The notes below the pieces were generated by a model. It saw nothing but the letters and a program-made list of their open reading frames with translations, ran no database searches and was not told where the DNA came from. Shown one piece after another: positions 27,520-39,892 of a DNA stretch of 64,000 bases. The DNA comes from Polynucleobacter sp. UK-FUSCHL-C3 (GTDB lineage: Bacteria; Pseudomonadota; Gammaproteobacteria; Burkholderiales; Burkholderiaceae): NCBI RefSeq assembly GCF_040409815.1, contig NZ_CP099959.1, forward strand, positions 186,001-250,000, written 5' to 3'. A program made the translations under genes and the position numbers. The first letter of the stretch is position 1. Every line of letters begins with the position of its first letter.

Positions 27520-28140
27520 ATGAACATTCTTCCTGAAAACATATCTTCAGCAAGCGTCGAAGACCACAGTCGCGCAGAAAATTGGGACAGAAACGATCAA
27601 GCTGACCGAGAAGCCTCGGCCGCGAGCATCTATGCCCAAGGCGGTTTGTCCCGTCTTCAGACCTATGCTGCCAATCAAGACCTAGGAAAAAAAGTGACAG
27701 CTTCTTGGCGCGCCGCTTTGGCAATCAGAGATGCTGGACCCCCAGCAATGTTGCGCAGTGTGCGCCCCAATATCGTGCAATCGATTCGTGCATTTAGAAC
27801 GAGCGATTTAGCAGAGGCCGCTACCGAGCTTGGGCAACACTTTGTATACGCTGCATGTACTAATGCCAATACAAAAGGTGAGGTGCTTGAAGCCATCGCG
27901 AATGCTTACATGTTTACTAAGCAACAAGCGAAAAACTTTGATCCTCTCTTAGACGCATTAACGACCTTGGTTGATAAGGCGGGACCACAACCAGGTTTTG
28001 TGGTGGTCCTTGAGGGGCTTCCTTGTACGCAAAAGTTTGATAAGGAAGCGCGCGAAACTCTGTTAGATGTATTCCGTGATGCAGTCGAGTTCTGGTCTGA
28101 GCGCCGTGTACCGTATCGCGTGTTCTATTCTTTCGCTTAA
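27520..28140 (+). CDS. Barstar-like protein
   Basis: The C-terminal about 95 residues (110-206) fit the barstar fold: an N-terminal strand (FVYAACTNANTK), a helix-rich middle with KNFDPLLDALTTL, the strand FVVVLEGLPC, and a helix ending in VPYRVFYSF. Barstar inhibits barnase-type ribonucleases. The first about 105 residues are extra and rich in Ala, Gln and Arg, with AALAIRDAGPPAMLRSVRPN, and are not part of the classical fold. No ribonuclease of the barnase/T1 type is encoded next to it, so its partner is unknown. It has no clear ribosome-binding site and ends 6 nt before rsmE. Confidence 0.75.
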   Translation: MNILPENISSASVEDHSRAENWDRNDQADREASAASIYAQGGLSRLQTYAANQDLGKKVTASWRAALAIRDAGPPAMLRSVRPNIVQSIRAFRTSDLAEAATELGQHFVYAACTNANTKGEVLEAIANAYMFTKQQAKNFDPLLDALTTLVDKAGPQPGFVVVLEGLPCTQKFDKEARETLLDVFRDAVEFWSERRVPYRVFYSFA

Positions 28141-28157
28141 ATTATCCTAAGCTCTTT
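28135..28157 (+). terminator. Possible weak terminator shared by convergent genes
   Basis: GCTTA-aattatcc-TAAGC is a 5-bp stem followed by TCTTTTT. It overlaps the stop codons of both the barstar-like gene and rsmE. The stem is short, so its activity is doubtful. Confidence 0.25.
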
Positions 28158-28899
28158 TTAGATTCCAAACAGCATGAACTGCTGTGATCGCTACGATCCC
28201 AGCAGTTTCTGTTCTCAGTACGCGCGGCCCTAGAGAGAGTATTTCGAAGCCAGCCTGTTGGGCTAAGACTTCTTCATTGGACGAGAGTCCGCCTTCTGGT
28301 CCAATCACAACACATATATCGCTAGGCGCTTGTTGATTTAAAAAGCCCTCAAATGAACCCTTGGCTTCAGGGCTTAGAAGGGCTTTAATCTTCGCTTTTG
28401 AAGTCTTGACGGCATGGTCATAATTTTGTACTGGTTCAATCTGAGGAATGACCGTTCGATCGCATTGTTCGCAAGCAGCCTCCGCAATTGCTTGCCAGTG
28501 AGCTAGGCGCTTCTCGGAACGTTTGGTATCGCTGCGAAGTCGTAGAACTGAGCGTTCGCATTCAACGGGAATAATATGGGCAGCACCCGTTTCAACCGCT
28601 TTTTCAATAATCCAATCCATTTTGTCACCCCCTGCCAATCCCTGAATGAGCGCAATGCGATAGGGCGACTCTCGGTGCAAATCCAGCTCGATATCGGTGA
28701 TTTCTATTTGCCCAAATTGCTTAGAGAGATTTAGTAATGTCGCTCTTGCAATATGCCCTTTTCCATCAAAGATAGTAAATGATTCAGAGTCGGTGATGCG
28801 GCGCACACGAAGATGGTGAACAAGGTCGGCATTGATATCACAAATCAATTTTGCTTGATCGGAGTAGGCCCAATCACCTGCTAGATAAAACTGTGGCAT
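28147..28899 (-). CDS. rsmE: 16S rRNA m3U1498 methyltransferase
   Basis: RsmE methylates U1498 of 16S rRNA in the ribosomal decoding region. The 250-aa SPOUT-class protein has an N-terminal PUA-like part (HHLRVRRI), then ALIQGLAGGDKMDWIIEKAVETG, and the knotted SAM site with VIGPEGGLSSNEE and LGPRVLRTETA near the C terminus. It starts 27 nt after the fur stop on the same strand, so fur-rsmE may be one transcript. It converges with the barstar-like gene. Confidence 0.96.
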   Translation of the reverse strand: MPQFYLAGDWAYSDQAKLICDINADLVHHLRVRRITDSESFTIFDGKGHIARATLLNLSKQFGQIEITDIELDLHRESPYRIALIQGLAGGDKMDWIIEKAVETGAAHIIPVECERSVLRLRSDTKRSEKRLAHWQAIAEAACEQCDRTVIPQIEPVQNYDHAVKTSKAKIKALLSPEAKGSFEGFLNQQAPSDICVVIGPEGGLSSNEEVLAQQAGFEILSLGPRVLRTETAGIVAITAVHAVWNLKRA

Positions 28900-28926
28900 C
28901 AGAAATTAACCTAATCCCTTTTTGGT

Positions 28927-29376
28927 TTACTTCTTCTTATTACGGCAATTTTTTTTCTGGCAATGACCATACATCGCCAGTGAATGCTCTTGTAATTTAA
29001 AGCCAAGAGACTTGGCAATCTCGTTTTGACGCTTCTCAATAGCGGGATCTACAAACTCCTCAACGTGTCCACAATCTAGGCAAACCAGGTGGTCATGATG
29101 CTTCCCTTCATTAAGCTCGTAAATGGCTCGGCTATCCCCCTTGCTTGACTCAAAATGGCTCCGCAAGAGGATCCCGGCTTGCTCAAACTGGGTTAAAACT
29201 CGGTAGACCGTAGCAATGCCGATATCTGAATCATCTTTAGATAGCGCCATATAGACCTCTTCGGCACTGTAATGGGAGCTAGGGTTTTGCTGAAAGAACT
29301 CTAGAACCTTGATGCGCGGTGCGGTCACCTTTAGGCCGATTTCTCGAAGTTCAGCAGGGGAGGAGTTTTGGCTCAT
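28927..29376 (-). CDS. fur: Ferric uptake regulator Fur
   Basis: Fur represses iron genes when bound to Fe2+. The 149-aa protein has an N-terminal winged helix (KVTAPRIKVLEFFQ, AEEVYMAL, GIATVYRVLTQF) and a metal-binding domain with HDHLVCLDCGHVEEF and a second Cys pair in the basic tail (GHCQKKNC). It is divergent from bamE with 71 bp between, the same neighbourhood seen for fur in Pseudomonas and many betaproteobacteria. No clear 19-bp Fur box is seen in this gap, so autoregulation is not supported by sequence. Confidence 0.96.
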   Translation of the reverse strand: MSQNSSPAELREIGLKVTAPRIKVLEFFQQNPSSHYSAEEVYMALSKDDSDIGIATVYRVLTQFEQAGILLRSHFESSKGDSRAIYELNEGKHHDHLVCLDCGHVEEFVDPAIEKRQNEIAKSLGFKLQEHSLAMYGHCQKKNCRNKKK

Positions 29377-29386
29377 AGGGTTTTAG

Positions 29387-29417
29387 ATCATATTTAGGCA
29401 TTGGGCGCTAAAATCAA
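29387..29417 (-). promoter_or_regulatory. Candidate fur promoter
   Basis: On the minus strand, TTGATT (29412-29417) and TATGAT (29387-29392) are 19 bp apart. The -10 ends 10 nt before the fur ATG, so the leader would be only 3-4 nt. The long spacer weakens the call. Confidence 0.35.
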
Positions 29418-29447
29418 GTACTTAATGATACGTTGAACCTTTAGTCC

Positions 29448-30047
29448 ATGCAGATTAGCATTTTTACCCGTCCTGTTAGAAGTAATTTGGCCAGAAGCCA
29501 AAGAGCGCTATTTGTTAGCTTATTTTGTCTTGCTTTGGGAGGGTGCTCCTCAGCAATCGACAATACGCAGCGGGCGTGGATGAATAGCATTTTTCAGCCC
29601 TATGTCCCAGATATTGTGCAGGGCAATTTTATTTCGAGCGAACAGTATTCAAACTTAAAAGTAGGCATGACACGTGAGCAGGTACGTCAAATTATGGGCA
29701 CGCCCTTATTAGCAAGTTACTTCCATGCGAATCGTTGGGACTATGTCTTTGAGTTCAAGCGTGAGGGCGAGACTGTTGGTAAGGAGCGACGTGTCACATT
29801 AATTTTTGAGGGAGATCAACTCGCTAAGTTTGGAGGGGACGCCCTACCAACCGAAGTTGAATTGGTGGCAGAAATTGATACCTACGCACGGGAGAGACGA
29901 AGTTTTTGGGATGTGATGACTGGCAAAAATAAGCCCCCCAAAAGAGAAAAAAAGGTGGCCCCTGAAGTGATGGTAATTAGTCAGCCAAATAATTTACCCT
30001 TGCCATCCCCACAGCCAAATACAGTAATTACGCCTGTTAAAAACTAG
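29448..30047 (+). CDS. bamE: Outer-membrane assembly lipoprotein BamE (SmpA/OmlA)
   Basis: BamE is a small lipoprotein of the BAM complex, which inserts beta-barrel proteins into the outer membrane. The signal peptide ends in the lipobox LGGC (C33). The core has the family motif SSEQYSNLKVGMTREQVRQIMGTP and a WDYVFEF strand. At 199 aa it is longer than E. coli BamE (113 aa), with a Lys/Pro-rich tail after about residue 140, as in other betaproteobacteria. It is divergent from fur and followed by dapB after 17 nt. Confidence 0.94.
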   Translation: MQISIFTRPVRSNLARSQRALFVSLFCLALGGCSSAIDNTQRAWMNSIFQPYVPDIVQGNFISSEQYSNLKVGMTREQVRQIMGTPLLASYFHANRWDYVFEFKREGETVGKERRVTLIFEGDQLAKFGGDALPTEVELVAEIDTYARERRSFWDVMTGKNKPPKREKKVAPEVMVISQPNNLPLPSPQPNTVITPVKN

Positions 30048-30064
30048 TGGATAGAAGGTAAATC

Positions 30065-30871
30065 ATGCCAATGAAATTTGCGGTTGCCGGCGCTACCGGA
30101 AAGATGGGCAAGATGCTCATCGAGACCATTCTGAATGATCCAAATGCGGAGCTAACTGGCGCACTCGAGCATAGCGCATGCCCACAATTAGGGAACGACG
30201 CAGGGGCATTCTTGGGGAAGGCAACAAAGGTCCAAATAACTTCTGATCTAGCCAAAGGTTTGACAGGGGCTGAGTATTTGATTGACTTCACAAGACCCGA
30301 AGGTACTTTATTGCATGCAGTTGCGGCACAAAAGGCGGGGGTCAAAATGATTATTGGAACCACCGGTTTCACCCCCGAGCAATTAAAGCAGTTACAGGCC
30401 ACCTCAAAAACCATTGCAATGGTCTTTGCGCCGAATATGAGTGTGGGCGTGAACGCTACTTTCAAGATTTTGCAGGTCGCTGCGCAGCTGCTTAATCAAG
30501 GCTATGACATTGAGATCGTGGAAGCCCATCATCGGCATAAAGTGGATGCACCCTCTGGCACTGCTCTAAAGATGGGCGAGGTAATTGCTAATGCACAAGG
30601 TAAAACATTAAGTGATGTAGCAGTGTATGCACGTGAAGGCCATACTGGTCCAAGAGTGTCAGGAAGTATTGGCTTTGCCACCATTCGTGGCGGCGATATT
30701 GTGGGTGATCATACGGTGATTTTTGCGGGTGAGGGTGAGCGGATTGAAATTAGTCACAAATCAAGTAGTCGTCAGTCTTACGCTCAAGGTGCTTTGCGGG
30801 CAGCCGCCTTTTTACAGAATCAAGCGAAGGGTTGGTTTGATATGCAGGATGTTCTTGGCCTCAAAAAATAA
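30065..30871 (+). CDS. dapB: 4-hydroxy-tetrahydrodipicolinate reductase
   Basis: DapB makes tetrahydrodipicolinate for lysine and meso-diaminopimelate, hence for peptidoglycan. The 268-aa protein has the NAD(P) loop GATGKMG (9-15), [19 protein letters not shown] and the catalytic [16 protein letters not shown], where the His and Lys act. The length is normal. It follows bamE after 17 nt and precedes leuS by 43 nt, so it is part of the bamE-dapB-leuS-lptE-holA run. Confidence 0.97.
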   Translation: MPMKFAVAGATGKMGKMLIETILNDPNAELTGALEHSACPQLGNDAGAFLGKATKVQITSDLAKGLTGAEYLIDFTRPEGTLLHAVAAQKAGVKMIIGTTGFTPEQLKQLQATSKTIAMVFAPNMSVGVNATFKILQVAAQLLNQGYDIEIVEAHHRHKVDAPSGTALKMGEVIANAQGKTLSDVAVYAREGHTGPRVSGSIGFATIRGGDIVGDHTVIFAGEGERIEISHKSSSRQSYAQGALRAAAFLQNQAKGWFDMQDVLGLKK

Positions 30872-30902
30872 CCACATCATTTAAAAACAAATAAAAATTT
30901 AG

Positions 30903-33566
<2,664 letters not shown>

Positions 33567-33570
33567 CAAT

Positions 33571-34101
33571 ATGAGCCATTTATTGACCCACAATCGCCGT
33601 ACATTCTTGGGCACCCTAGGGGGCATCACTCTCTTGTCCTTTGGAGGGCTCTCTGCGTGCGGATTTAGGCTACGAGGATCGGTCACCATCCCCTATAAAG
33701 CGATTTTGATTTCTGGCCGTCCTTCGCCCCAGTTACGTTATGACCTGGAGCGCATCATTGTCACTGGCTCAAATGCAAAAGTAGTAAGCAATGGCAAAGA
33801 TGCCGATCTAATTTTAGAGATTGTGAGCGAAGAGAGTACAAGGCAGATTTTGACCTACACTTCCACTGGTCAGATCTCCGCTTATCGTCTTAATAATCGT
33901 GTGATTTTTAGAGCCTTTGATAATGTTGGTGCTGAGGTTATTCCAGAGTCTGATATCTATGTGACCCGCGATTTAGATTTCACGACCGCAACCGTTTTGG
34001 CATCTGATCAGCAACAACAGCAGTTCTTAGAAAGTATGCGCGCAGATCTTGCTTTGCAAATATTGCGGCGAGTCGCAACGCTTGGTCGGGTAGCAAGATA
34101 G
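33571..34101 (+). CDS. lptE: LPS-assembly lipoprotein LptE
   Basis: LptE plugs the LptD barrel and helps place LPS in the outer leaflet. The 176-aa protein starts with NRRTFLGTLGGITLLSFGG and the lipobox LSAC (C30), then the family opening GFRLRG. The position between leuS and holA is conserved (leuS-lptE-holA). The signal holds a paired Arg followed by Thr-Phe-Leu (9-13), which resembles a Tat lipoprotein signal rather than a simple Sec one. The C-terminal Arg-rich part is typical. Overall similarity in this family is low, so context is important to the call. Confidence 0.92.
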   Translation: MSHLLTHNRRTFLGTLGGITLLSFGGLSACGFRLRGSVTIPYKAILISGRPSPQLRYDLERIIVTGSNAKVVSNGKDADLILEIVSEESTRQILTYTSTGQISAYRLNNRVIFRAFDNVGAEVIPESDIYVTRDLDFTTATVLASDQQQQQFLESMRADLALQILRRVATLGRVAR

Positions 34102-34127
34102 CTCACTATTTACCCTAGGAAAGTGGC

Positions 34128-35183
34128 ATGATCAAAAGCGACGCATTTCATATGCATTTGACTGCCCTTGCAAAAGAGCAGCATAGCTTTAAGCCCCTTT
34201 ATATTTTTAGCGGTGATGAGCCCTTATTGATGATGGAGGCAATCGATGCCTTGCGAGCTCTTGCTAGGACTGGTGGCTTTACTGAACGTGAGGTGTTGGT
34301 GCAGGATCGCTATTTTGACTGGGCCGCTCTAATCAATGCCGGGCAAACCATGTCTTTATTTGGGGATAAGCGTTTTGTAGAGCTGCGTATGCCTACTGGT
34401 AAGCCTGGTCGAGATGGCGCTGAATCTTTAAAACACTTTGCTGAGCAAATTAACAATACAGGCAATGGTGTGGACACGATCATTTGTATTATTTTGCCGC
34501 GCTTAGATTCGAAGACCAAAAGTTCAGCATGGTTCTCCGCTTTAGATGAAGCTGGTATGGCCATACAAATTGACTCAATTGATCGCCTTGCCCTTCCACA
34601 TTGGATTGGACAACGCCTTAAAAAACAATCTCAGGAAGTGGAGGCAGGTGAAAGTGGGCAACGTGCGCTCCAATTTATGTCCGATCAGGTTGAGGGCAAT
34701 TTAATTGCAGCACATCAGGAGATTCAGAAATTAGCATTACTTTATCCAGCTGGTCAATTAAGCGAAGAGCAGATCCGTTCTGCAGTATTAAAAGTAGCTC
34801 GCTATGATATTTTTGAGCTTACGGAGTCGATGCTCTCTGGCGATGCAGCACGTTTGAACCGAATGCTAGAAGGCTTACAGGGGGAGGGTGAGCCATTGCC
34901 ATTAATTTTATGGAGTGTGAGCGATGAGCTCCGAACCCTCCATAAGGTACAGTCTGCATTATTGGCTGGTGATGCCCTAGCAAACTTATTACGGAACTAT
35001 CGAATTTGGGGAAAGCGCGAGAAGTTGTATCCAGTTGCACTTAAACGGATTGCACCTAAAAAACTGAAGCAAGCCATAGTTTTGGCTGCGAACCTTGATA
35101 AACAAGTGAAAGGTTTATTAGTCCGTGACTTACCTAGCAATCCATGGGATGGTCTTCGCCTGATTGGTGGCTTATTGCGTTAG
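34128..35183 (+). CDS. holA: DNA polymerase III, delta subunit
   Basis: HolA opens the sliding clamp as part of the clamp loader. The 351-aa protein has the family opening [21 protein letters not shown], which is a degenerate nucleotide-binding fold without a P-loop, an [19 protein letters not shown] segment in the middle, and a helical C-terminal part with a [10 protein letters not shown] stretch. It follows lptE with an AGGAAAG ribosome-binding site and lies just before proA, the standard betaproteobacterial order. Confidence 0.95.
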   Translation: MIKSDAFHMHLTALAKEQHSFKPLYIFSGDEPLLMMEAIDALRALARTGGFTEREVLVQDRYFDWAALINAGQTMSLFGDKRFVELRMPTGKPGRDGAESLKHFAEQINNTGNGVDTIICIILPRLDSKTKSSAWFSALDEAGMAIQIDSIDRLALPHWIGQRLKKQSQEVEAGESGQRALQFMSDQVEGNLIAAHQEIQKLALLYPAGQLSEEQIRSAVLKVARYDIFELTESMLSGDAARLNRMLEGLQGEGEPLPLILWSVSDELRTLHKVQSALLAGDALANLLRNYRIWGKREKLYPVALKRIAPKKLKQAIVLAANLDKQVKGLLVRDLPSNPWDGLRLIGGLLR

Positions 35184-35193
35184 AGTATGGTCT

Positions 35194-36483
35194 ATGGGAG
35201 CACAAAACCAATCCACGATTGAGCAAATGATGTTGGCTATTGGCCAGCAAGCGAGATCCGCATCGCGGGCGATGGCAAAAGCAAGTAGTGAGCAAAAGAA
35301 TCGGGCATTGCTTAATATTGCGACAGCTATTCGTCGGGATGCTGCCAAAATATTGGCGGCTAATGCGGTCGATATAAAGCGTGCTAAGACCAATGGTAAT
35401 GATGTAGCCTTTATTGATCGGTTGACCATGACCGAGAAATCCATTGAGAACATGGCTTTGGGCCTTGTGCAAATCGCTAGTCTGGGAGATCCTGTTGGGC
35501 ACATCGGTGCTTTTAAGAAACAAGCTTCAGGAATTTTGATCGCGCAGATGCGCGTGCCTTTAGGGGTCATTGGTATTATTTATGAGTCAAGACCCAACGT
35601 GACTATTGATGCTGCCGCACTATGTTTGAAGTCAGGCAATGCAGTCATTTTGCGAGGCGGTTCAGAGGCAATTGACTCAAATACCTACTTGGCGGGTTTG
35701 ATTCAGGAAGGATTGGCTGCGGCACAACTTCCCGCAGAAGCTGTTCAGGTGGTTCAAACAACCGATCGAGCCGCTGTTGGCAAGATGATTACCATGACCG
35801 AATACATTGATGTCATCGTACCCCGTGGTGGTAAGAGTTTGATTGCTCGTTTAATGGCGGATGGTCGAGTGCCCATGATTAAGCACCTTGATGGTATTTG
35901 CCACACCTATATCGATGAAGGCGCTGATCTTGATTTAGCAATACGGGTGTGTGATAACGCAAAGACACAACGTTATGCCCCATGTAATGCGATGGAAACC
36001 CTATTGGTCAACACCAAGATCGCTAAGGATGTGTTGCCACCTCTTTGCAAGATCTATCAAGATAAGGGTGTTGAGTTGCGGGTTGATTATAAAACCCGCA
36101 AGGTTCTGGAGGATAGTGGTTTTGTTCATTTGGTTGACGCAAGCGAAGAGGATTGGCACACGGAGTATTTGGCACCCATCTTATCGATTAAGATGGTTGA
36201 GGATTTAGATGAGGCCATGGATCATATTGAGCACTATGGTAGCAAGCATACAGATGCGATCATTACGCAAAATCAAGCCCACGCCGATCGATTCTTACGA
36301 GAGGTCGATAGTGCGAGTGTGATGGTTAATACCAGCACCCGCTTTGCTGACGGCTTTGAGTATGGCCTTGGTGCTGAGATTGGGATTTCGAATGACAAAT
36401 TGCATGCTCGAGGCCCCGTTGGATTAGAGGGCCTTACATCCCTAAAGTACGTCGTCATGGGCCATGGCGAAATACGACAATAA
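35194..36483 (+). CDS. proA: Gamma-glutamyl phosphate reductase
   Basis: ProA reduces gamma-glutamyl phosphate to the semialdehyde in proline synthesis. It is an aldehyde-dehydrogenase-fold protein of about 429 aa. The catalytic Cys is C264 in [11 protein letters not shown], and [14 protein letters not shown] and [15 protein letters not shown] are family marks. I use the ATG at 35194, just after the holA stop; an earlier ATG at 35164 overlaps holA by 20 bp and adds ten residues outside the family. proB is not in this window. Confidence 0.95.
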   Translation: MGAQNQSTIEQMMLAIGQQARSASRAMAKASSEQKNRALLNIATAIRRDAAKILAANAVDIKRAKTNGNDVAFIDRLTMTEKSIENMALGLVQIASLGDPVGHIGAFKKQASGILIAQMRVPLGVIGIIYESRPNVTIDAAALCLKSGNAVILRGGSEAIDSNTYLAGLIQEGLAAAQLPAEAVQVVQTTDRAAVGKMITMTEYIDVIVPRGGKSLIARLMADGRVPMIKHLDGICHTYIDEGADLDLAIRVCDNAKTQRYAPCNAMETLLVNTKIAKDVLPPLCKIYQDKGVELRVDYKTRKVLEDSGFVHLVDASEEDWHTEYLAPILSIKMVEDLDEAMDHIEHYGSKHTDAIITQNQAHADRFLREVDSASVMVNTSTRFADGFEYGLGAEIGISNDKLHARGPVGLEGLTSLKYVVMGHGEIRQ

Positions 36484-36505
36484 ATTATCAATTTAAAGAG
36501 AAGCT

Positions 36506-36934
36506 ATGTTTGATGGATACCTTTGGGCTAAGACCCTCCATATTGTCTTGATTGCTTCCTGGTTTGCCGGTTTGTTTTATCTACCCCGTATTTTTGTGAA
36601 CTTGGCACAAGAAACAAATCTAAAGGCATACTCTCGTCTGCTTCTTATGGCACAGCGCCTATATCGCTTTATGACTATCCTGATGATGCCTGCTGTTGCT
36701 TTAGGCTTGGTATTGTGGCTTTATTACGGCGTGGGTAGAGGCTCTATTTGGATGCATATAAAAGTCCTCTTAGTGCTGGTAATTATTGCCTATCATTTAC
36801 AATGTAAGAAATTACTAAAGAGCTTTTTAGAAAAAACCAATACAAAATCACATGTATGGTATCGCTGGTTTAATGAGGTACCCGTTTTACTCATGCTAGT
36901 AGTAACTGCACTTGTGGTGATCAAGCCCAATTGA
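36506..36934 (+). CDS. hemJ: Protoporphyrinogen IX oxidase HemJ
   Basis: HemJ oxidises protoporphyrinogen IX, the next-to-last step of heme synthesis, in the inner membrane. This 142-aa protein has four hydrophobic segments and the family opening WAKTLHIVLIASWFAGLFYLPRIFV with a conserved His (H12), and a HIKVLLVL segment with the conserved Lys. It was formerly annotated as UPF0093/CopD-like. No hemG or hemY is visible, and hemL is 1.6 kb downstream, which agrees with a heme role. An AGAGAAG site precedes the ATG. Confidence 0.9.
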   Translation: MFDGYLWAKTLHIVLIASWFAGLFYLPRIFVNLAQETNLKAYSRLLLMAQRLYRFMTILMMPAVALGLVLWLYYGVGRGSIWMHIKVLLVLVIIAYHLQCKKLLKSFLEKTNTKSHVWYRWFNEVPVLLMLVVTALVVIKPN

Positions 36935-36962
36935 TTTTATCTAAGAGCGAACTGAACTCACC

Positions 36963-38327
36963 ATGAAATTTTTTATTGTTTGTCCAGGTGGGCTAGAGAG
37001 TGCTTTGGCGCGCGAACTTGAGGAGATTGCAAAGCGAGCCGAGGTAAAGACCTTGGGGGCTACTCAAATTGACCCTGTTCCTGCCAATATGACAGGTGGT
37101 ATTGGCGTCAATGGTCCATTAGCAGTCGCGATGGCAATCAATCTACATTCTCGTATTGCTAGCCGCGTTTTACTAAAAATGGCTGATGGCCCCTATAAGA
37201 CTGAGGATGATTTATTTCGTTTGGCCAAATCGATTGGATGGGAGGATTGGTTTAGTTCTCATCAAACGCTTCGGGTAGACCTGACCGCACAGCGTTCACC
37301 CTTAAAGAGTTTGAACTTTGCAACCCTTCGTATTAAAGATGCGATTGTCGATCGTTTGCGCGAGCAAACGGGCGAGCGCCCCAATATCGATACAGCTAAT
37401 CCAGATGTGCGTGTACAGGCCCATTTAACCGCTGATCAAGCCACTATCTACTTGGATACATCAGGCGAACCTTTGTTTAAAAGAGGTTGGCGCGAGGAGA
37501 AAGGAGAGGCGCCGTTAAAGGAGAACCTGGCTGCAGGGATTTTGGCACTTACTCCATGGCAAACCAATCAAGTTTTATACGACCCCATGTGTGGCAGCGG
37601 TACTTTTTTGATCGAGGCCGCACAAATGGCGTTGCATATTCCGCCAGGGGCAATACGCGCACAGTTATTTGAGGAAAAGAATCTATCTGCGTCAACGAAG
37701 CTTGGTGGCTGGAAACAAGCGGTAGAGCTTTCTGGATTTGGCTTTACCCGATTAAAGCCATTTAATACCTCTCTCGAGAAAAAGAACTGGGCTGGTCTTT
37801 GTGATGTCTCAAAAAAAGAGATAGCAAGTTTTGCAAAGTTTCCCATTGCAATTAGTGGCAGTGATATCAATGAAAAGATGATCACGATTTGTAAGGCTAA
37901 TTGGCAAAGGGCCCATTTGCCAGGGTTGCCGAATGTGCGACAGGTCGATGCTATTGCAGTGAAACCTGCTTCAGACCAAGGTGGGGTGATGGTGTTAAAC
38001 CCTCCTTATGGAGAGCGCTTGGGTATAAAAGGCGGAGATCAAGACAAAATATATCCATTGGGAGATGAGGATAAATCTTATATGCAAAAGCGTCGCACTA
38101 GTCGTGAGCCCTTAGTCAAAGAACCTATTGATCCTCAATTTGCTGCATTTTTAGATCAATTTAGCAAACAATTAAAGGACCACTTTGGTGGCTGGGAAAT
38201 TTATGCATTGACGGCAGATATGGGCTTACCAGGGCACTTGCGGATGAAAGAATCCAAGCGCACCCCATTGTTTAATGGCCCTTTAGAGTGTCGTCTGTTT
38301 AAGTTTGATATTCGAAAAAGAGATTAG
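36963..38327 (+). CDS. THUMP-domain SAM-dependent rRNA methyltransferase (RlmL-like)
   Basis: This 454-aa RNA methyltransferase has a ferredoxin-like/THUMP N-terminal part (about 1-160), followed by LYDPMCGSGTFLIEAAQMAL for SAM binding and VLNPPYGERLG, the NPPY motif of N6-adenine/N2-guanine methylases. E. coli RlmL (N-terminal half of RlmKL) methylates G2445 of 23S rRNA and is the nearest model, so the target is inferred. A charged insert of about 35 residues follows NPPYGERLG. The RlmK half is absent. Confidence 0.87.
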   Translation: MKFFIVCPGGLESALARELEEIAKRAEVKTLGATQIDPVPANMTGGIGVNGPLAVAMAINLHSRIASRVLLKMADGPYKTEDDLFRLAKSIGWEDWFSSHQTLRVDLTAQRSPLKSLNFATLRIKDAIVDRLREQTGERPNIDTANPDVRVQAHLTADQATIYLDTSGEPLFKRGWREEKGEAPLKENLAAGILALTPWQTNQVLYDPMCGSGTFLIEAAQMALHIPPGAIRAQLFEEKNLSASTKLGGWKQAVELSGFGFTRLKPFNTSLEKKNWAGLCDVSKKEIASFAKFPIAISGSDINEKMITICKANWQRAHLPGLPNVRQVDAIAVKPASDQGGVMVLNPPYGERLGIKGGDQDKIYPLGDEDKSYMQKRRTSREPLVKEPIDPQFAAFLDQFSKQLKDHFGGWEIYALTADMGLPGHLRMKESKRTPLFNGPLECRLFKFDIRKRD

Positions 38328-38376
38328 TCAGGCTTGGCTTTAGAATAGAAATCTTTAATAGAAAGAAAAAAGTTTT

Positions 38377-38547
38377 ATGGAATTCAAGACCTATATGTGT
38401 TTAATTTGCGGTTGGATCTATGACGAATCTAAGGGCTGTCCAGATGACGGAATTGCACCAGGCACCCTCTGGAAAGATGTTCCAATGAACTGGTCTTGTC
38501 CAGAGTGCGGAGCGCGTAAAGATGATTTTGAGATGTCGGTAATTTAG
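38377..38547 (+). CDS. Rubredoxin
   Basis: This 56-aa iron protein is too short for many gene callers. It has [14 protein letters not shown] (C8, C11) and [14 protein letters not shown] (C41, C44), the four cysteines that bind the single Fe, with the usual spacing and a [15 protein letters not shown] loop between. It transfers electrons in the cytoplasm. The start is ATG at 38377, with an AGAAAGAAAAAAG tract upstream in place of a strong ribosome-binding site. It lies just before hemL, a placement known in Burkholderiales. Its redox partner is not encoded nearby. Confidence 0.95.
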   Translation: MEFKTYMCLICGWIYDESKGCPDDGIAPGTLWKDVPMNWSCPECGARKDDFEMSVI

Positions 38548-38582
38548 TCTGCAGATCCACAAAACTATTTCACTTAAATATC

Positions 38583-39878
38583 ATGAGTCAAAACGAGCAA
38601 TTATTTAATCGTGCCCAAAAAACAATCCCCGGGGGAGTGAACTCTCCGGTTAGAGCTTTTCGTCAAGTCGGCGGGGTACCCCGATTTGTGGCACGAGCAG
38701 AGGGGCCTTACTTCTGGGATGCCGATGGTAAGCGCTATGTTGATCTCATCATGTCTTGGGGCCCAATGATTGCTGGCCATGCCAATCCAGAGGTTGTCGA
38801 GGCGGTTCAAAAAGCTGCAACCCAAAGTTTTAGTTACGGGGCGCCCACTGCTGGCGAAATTGATTTAGCAGAACGCATTTGTGAGTTGATGCCAAATATT
38901 GAGCAGATCCGCATGGTTTCCAGTGGGACCGAGGCAACAATGAGCGCACTCCGCTTAGCCCGAGGCTATACCAATCGTGATCTGATTATCAAGTTTGAGG
39001 GCTGCTATCACGGCCACGCTGACAGCCTATTAGTGAAGGCGGGCTCTGGGCTCCTGACCTTTGCTGATTCGACAAAGAACGCTCCTTCATCAGGAGGCGT
39101 TCCTCAAGATTTAGTGAAGCACACCTTGGTATTGCCATATAACGATGTTGGTGCACTTGAAGAGGCATTTAAAAGACATGGTGATCAAGTGGCTGCATTA
39201 ATTGTGGAGCCAATTGCCGGTAATATGAATTTGATTCGTGCTACACCAGAGTTTGTTAAAGCGCTTCGAGCGCTTACTGAAAAACATGGTGCAGTTCTAA
39301 TCTATGACGAAGTGATGACCGGATTTAGAGTCGCCCTTGGCGGTACTCAATCATTACATGGCATTAAACCTGATTTAACCTGTCTTGGTAAGGTGATGGG
39401 CGGGGGAATGCCGATGGCTGCGTTTGGTGGGAAGCGCGAGATTATGGGTAAGTTGGCGCCATTGGGTAATGTCTATCAGGCGGGGACGCTCTCGGGGAAT
39501 CCAGTTGCCGTTGCTGCTGGAGCAAAGACTCTGGAGATTATCTCTAGAGCTGGATTTTATGAGTGCCTCAGTGAGCAGACAAAAAAACTAATGAGTGGCT
39601 TAAAGCATGAAGCAGATTTAGCAAAGATACCCTTCTCGGTGGATAGTGTTGGTGGAATGTTTGGCTTTTACTTCTCTGATCAAGTACCCACTTCTTATGA
39701 AGAAGTTACCAAAACGAATATTGAGTCCTTCAAACGGTTTTTCCACGCCATGCTCGATGCTGGTGTATATCTTGCACCATCAGCCTATGAGGCGGGTTTT
39801 ACTTCGATAGCACACGACAATAAAATTGTTGATGAAATTATTACCGCTGCCAAGAAATCCTTCGCACAGCTAAGGTAA
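38583..39878 (+). CDS. hemL: Glutamate-1-semialdehyde 2,1-aminomutase
   Basis: HemL makes 5-aminolevulinate in the C5 heme pathway. The 431-aa PLP enzyme has [19 protein letters not shown] at the start, [39 protein letters not shown], and [12 protein letters not shown] with the PLP lysine K270. The length is normal. It follows the rubredoxin by 35 nt without a clear ribosome-binding site. Its end is 14 nt from the end of apaH. Together with hemJ it shows that this region supplies heme. Confidence 0.97.
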   Translation: MSQNEQLFNRAQKTIPGGVNSPVRAFRQVGGVPRFVARAEGPYFWDADGKRYVDLIMSWGPMIAGHANPEVVEAVQKAATQSFSYGAPTAGEIDLAERICELMPNIEQIRMVSSGTEATMSALRLARGYTNRDLIIKFEGCYHGHADSLLVKAGSGLLTFADSTKNAPSSGGVPQDLVKHTLVLPYNDVGALEEAFKRHGDQVAALIVEPIAGNMNLIRATPEFVKALRALTEKHGAVLIYDEVMTGFRVALGGTQSLHGIKPDLTCLGKVMGGGMPMAAFGGKREIMGKLAPLGNVYQAGTLSGNPVAVAAGAKTLEIISRAGFYECLSEQTKKLMSGLKHEADLAKIPFSVDSVGGMFGFYFSDQVPTSYEEVTKTNIESFKRFFHAMLDAGVYLAPSAYEAGFTSIAHDNKIVDEIITAAKKSFAQLR

Positions 39879-39892
39879 TCATTACGAAAGCA

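Noticed and set aside
29377..29447. Fur box in the fur-bamE gap
   Set aside because: The sequence is AT-rich but does not match the 19-bp GATAATGATAATCATTATC pattern well enough to report.
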